Shown one piece after another: positions 4,983 through 5,306 of a stretch of DNA of 5,306 nt (its first letter is position 1; the number at the start of each line of letters is the position of its first letter). The stretch is from Paracoccaceae bacterium (GTDB taxonomy: Bacteria > Pseudomonadota > Alphaproteobacteria > Rhodobacterales > Rhodobacteraceae). A program made the position numbers and the translations under genes. The stretch covers positions 1 through 5,306 of the forward strand of contig PXDM01000147.1 of assembly GCA_003565055.1 (NCBI GenBank), written 5' to 3'. The notes under the pieces were generated by a model that was given only the letters and a program-made list of their open reading frames with translations, was not told the origin of the DNA and searched no databases.

Positions 4983-5306
4983 ATGACCGATGACGCTCCT
5001 TTCATCCCCGAGACCAGCGCCGCTGTCGATCTGCATCTGGTCGATGCCGAAAACCTTGATGCCTGGACCGACATGCAGCCCAAGCGGATCCGCGCATGGA
5101 GCGAGAGTGTGGGCTTCAAGGCCAGTGCGGGCCAGATCCTGCTCGCGCCCGATGCCGATGGCCGACTGAGCCTCGCCGCTGTCGGACGCGGCACGGCGCA
5201 GGAGCGCGCCGCCGAGCGCTTCCGGCTGGGCGGCGCGCGGGCGAAACTGCCCGCGGCCAGCTACCGCCTGCATCACCAGCTCGACGCGGATGGGCTGGAC
5301 GAAGAG
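4983..5306 (+). CDS. Leucyl aminopeptidase (M17) family protein, N-terminal domain only (truncated by window edge)
   Basis: The first 108 codons encode what looks like the poorly conserved N-terminal alpha/beta domain of an M17 aminopeptidase-family protein, as found in Rhodobacterales. The recognisable course is a short strand VDLHLVDAENLDAW (15-28), a region KRIRAWSESVGFKASAGQILLAPDADGRLSLAAVGRG (34-70 in outline), then RFRLGGARAKLPAASYRL (79-96). The catalytic C-terminal domain, with the two-metal site and the NTDAEGRL-type signature that would prove the assignment, lies beyond the right edge. The family removes N-terminal residues from peptides in the cytosol. The ATG has GAGG at 6 nt, so the start is well supported. 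The identification rests on recalled similarity of the N-terminal domain, so it is likely rather than certain. Confidence 0.75.
   Translation, partial: MTDDAPFIPETSAAVDLHLVDAENLDAWTDMQPKRIRAWSESVGFKASAGQILLAPDADGRLSLAAVGRGTAQERAAERFRLGGARAKLPAASYRLHHQLDADGLDEE

Noticed and set aside
4881..5276. Minus-strand frames opposite the aminopeptidase start.
   Set aside because: They are shadows of the plus-strand gene, which has a good ribosome binding site and a family-like N-terminus.

Overview
The window looks like an ordinary chromosomal stretch of an alphaproteobacterium, most likely Rhodobacterales (Paracoccaceae type). This rests on high GC with strongly GC-rich third codon positions, short intergenic gaps, and protein sequences that read like that order's versions of HisC, YgfZ, pirin, a compact HNH protein and an M17 aminopeptidase. 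The genus cannot be determined from what is visible.

Layout, left to right. Six genes are on the minus strand: the N-terminal part of histidinol-phosphate aminotransferase (hisC, running off the left edge), a ten-helix EamA/DMT permease, a YgfZ/GcvT-like folate-binding protein, a pirin-family cupin, a small hypothetical protein with a C-terminal membrane helix, and a short HNH nuclease-type protein. Two genes are on the plus strand: an NTF2/SnoaL-like protein, divergent from the HNH gene, and the first 108 codons of a leucyl aminopeptidase-family protein that runs off the right edge. The ygfZ and permease genes are 48 bp apart and are the best candidate for co-transcription. The others are separated by 78-223 bp and probably have their own signals. 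The 223-bp gap upstream of pirin (3357-3579) shows no convincing gene or terminator.

Functionally the genes are a loose housekeeping mix: histidine/aromatic amino acid biosynthesis, small-molecule export or import, Fe-S enzyme maintenance, a metal-binding cupin and peptide turnover. I see no CRISPR array, insertion sequence, prophage, RNA gene or recognisable defence module. No previously undescribed multi-gene system is evident.

The most unusual sequence is non-coding. Between pirin and ygfZ (2341-2437) lies a 25-bp inverted repeat with one mismatch. Its loop carries a tight four-tract G-quadruplex motif on the plus strand, and a second G-tract cluster on the minus strand overlaps its left arm. 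Two smaller structures are also worth a look: a perfect 10-bp hairpin ending directly at the Shine-Dalgarno of the aminopeptidase gene, and a palindrome with an extra half-site in the HNH/SnoaL divergent promoter region.
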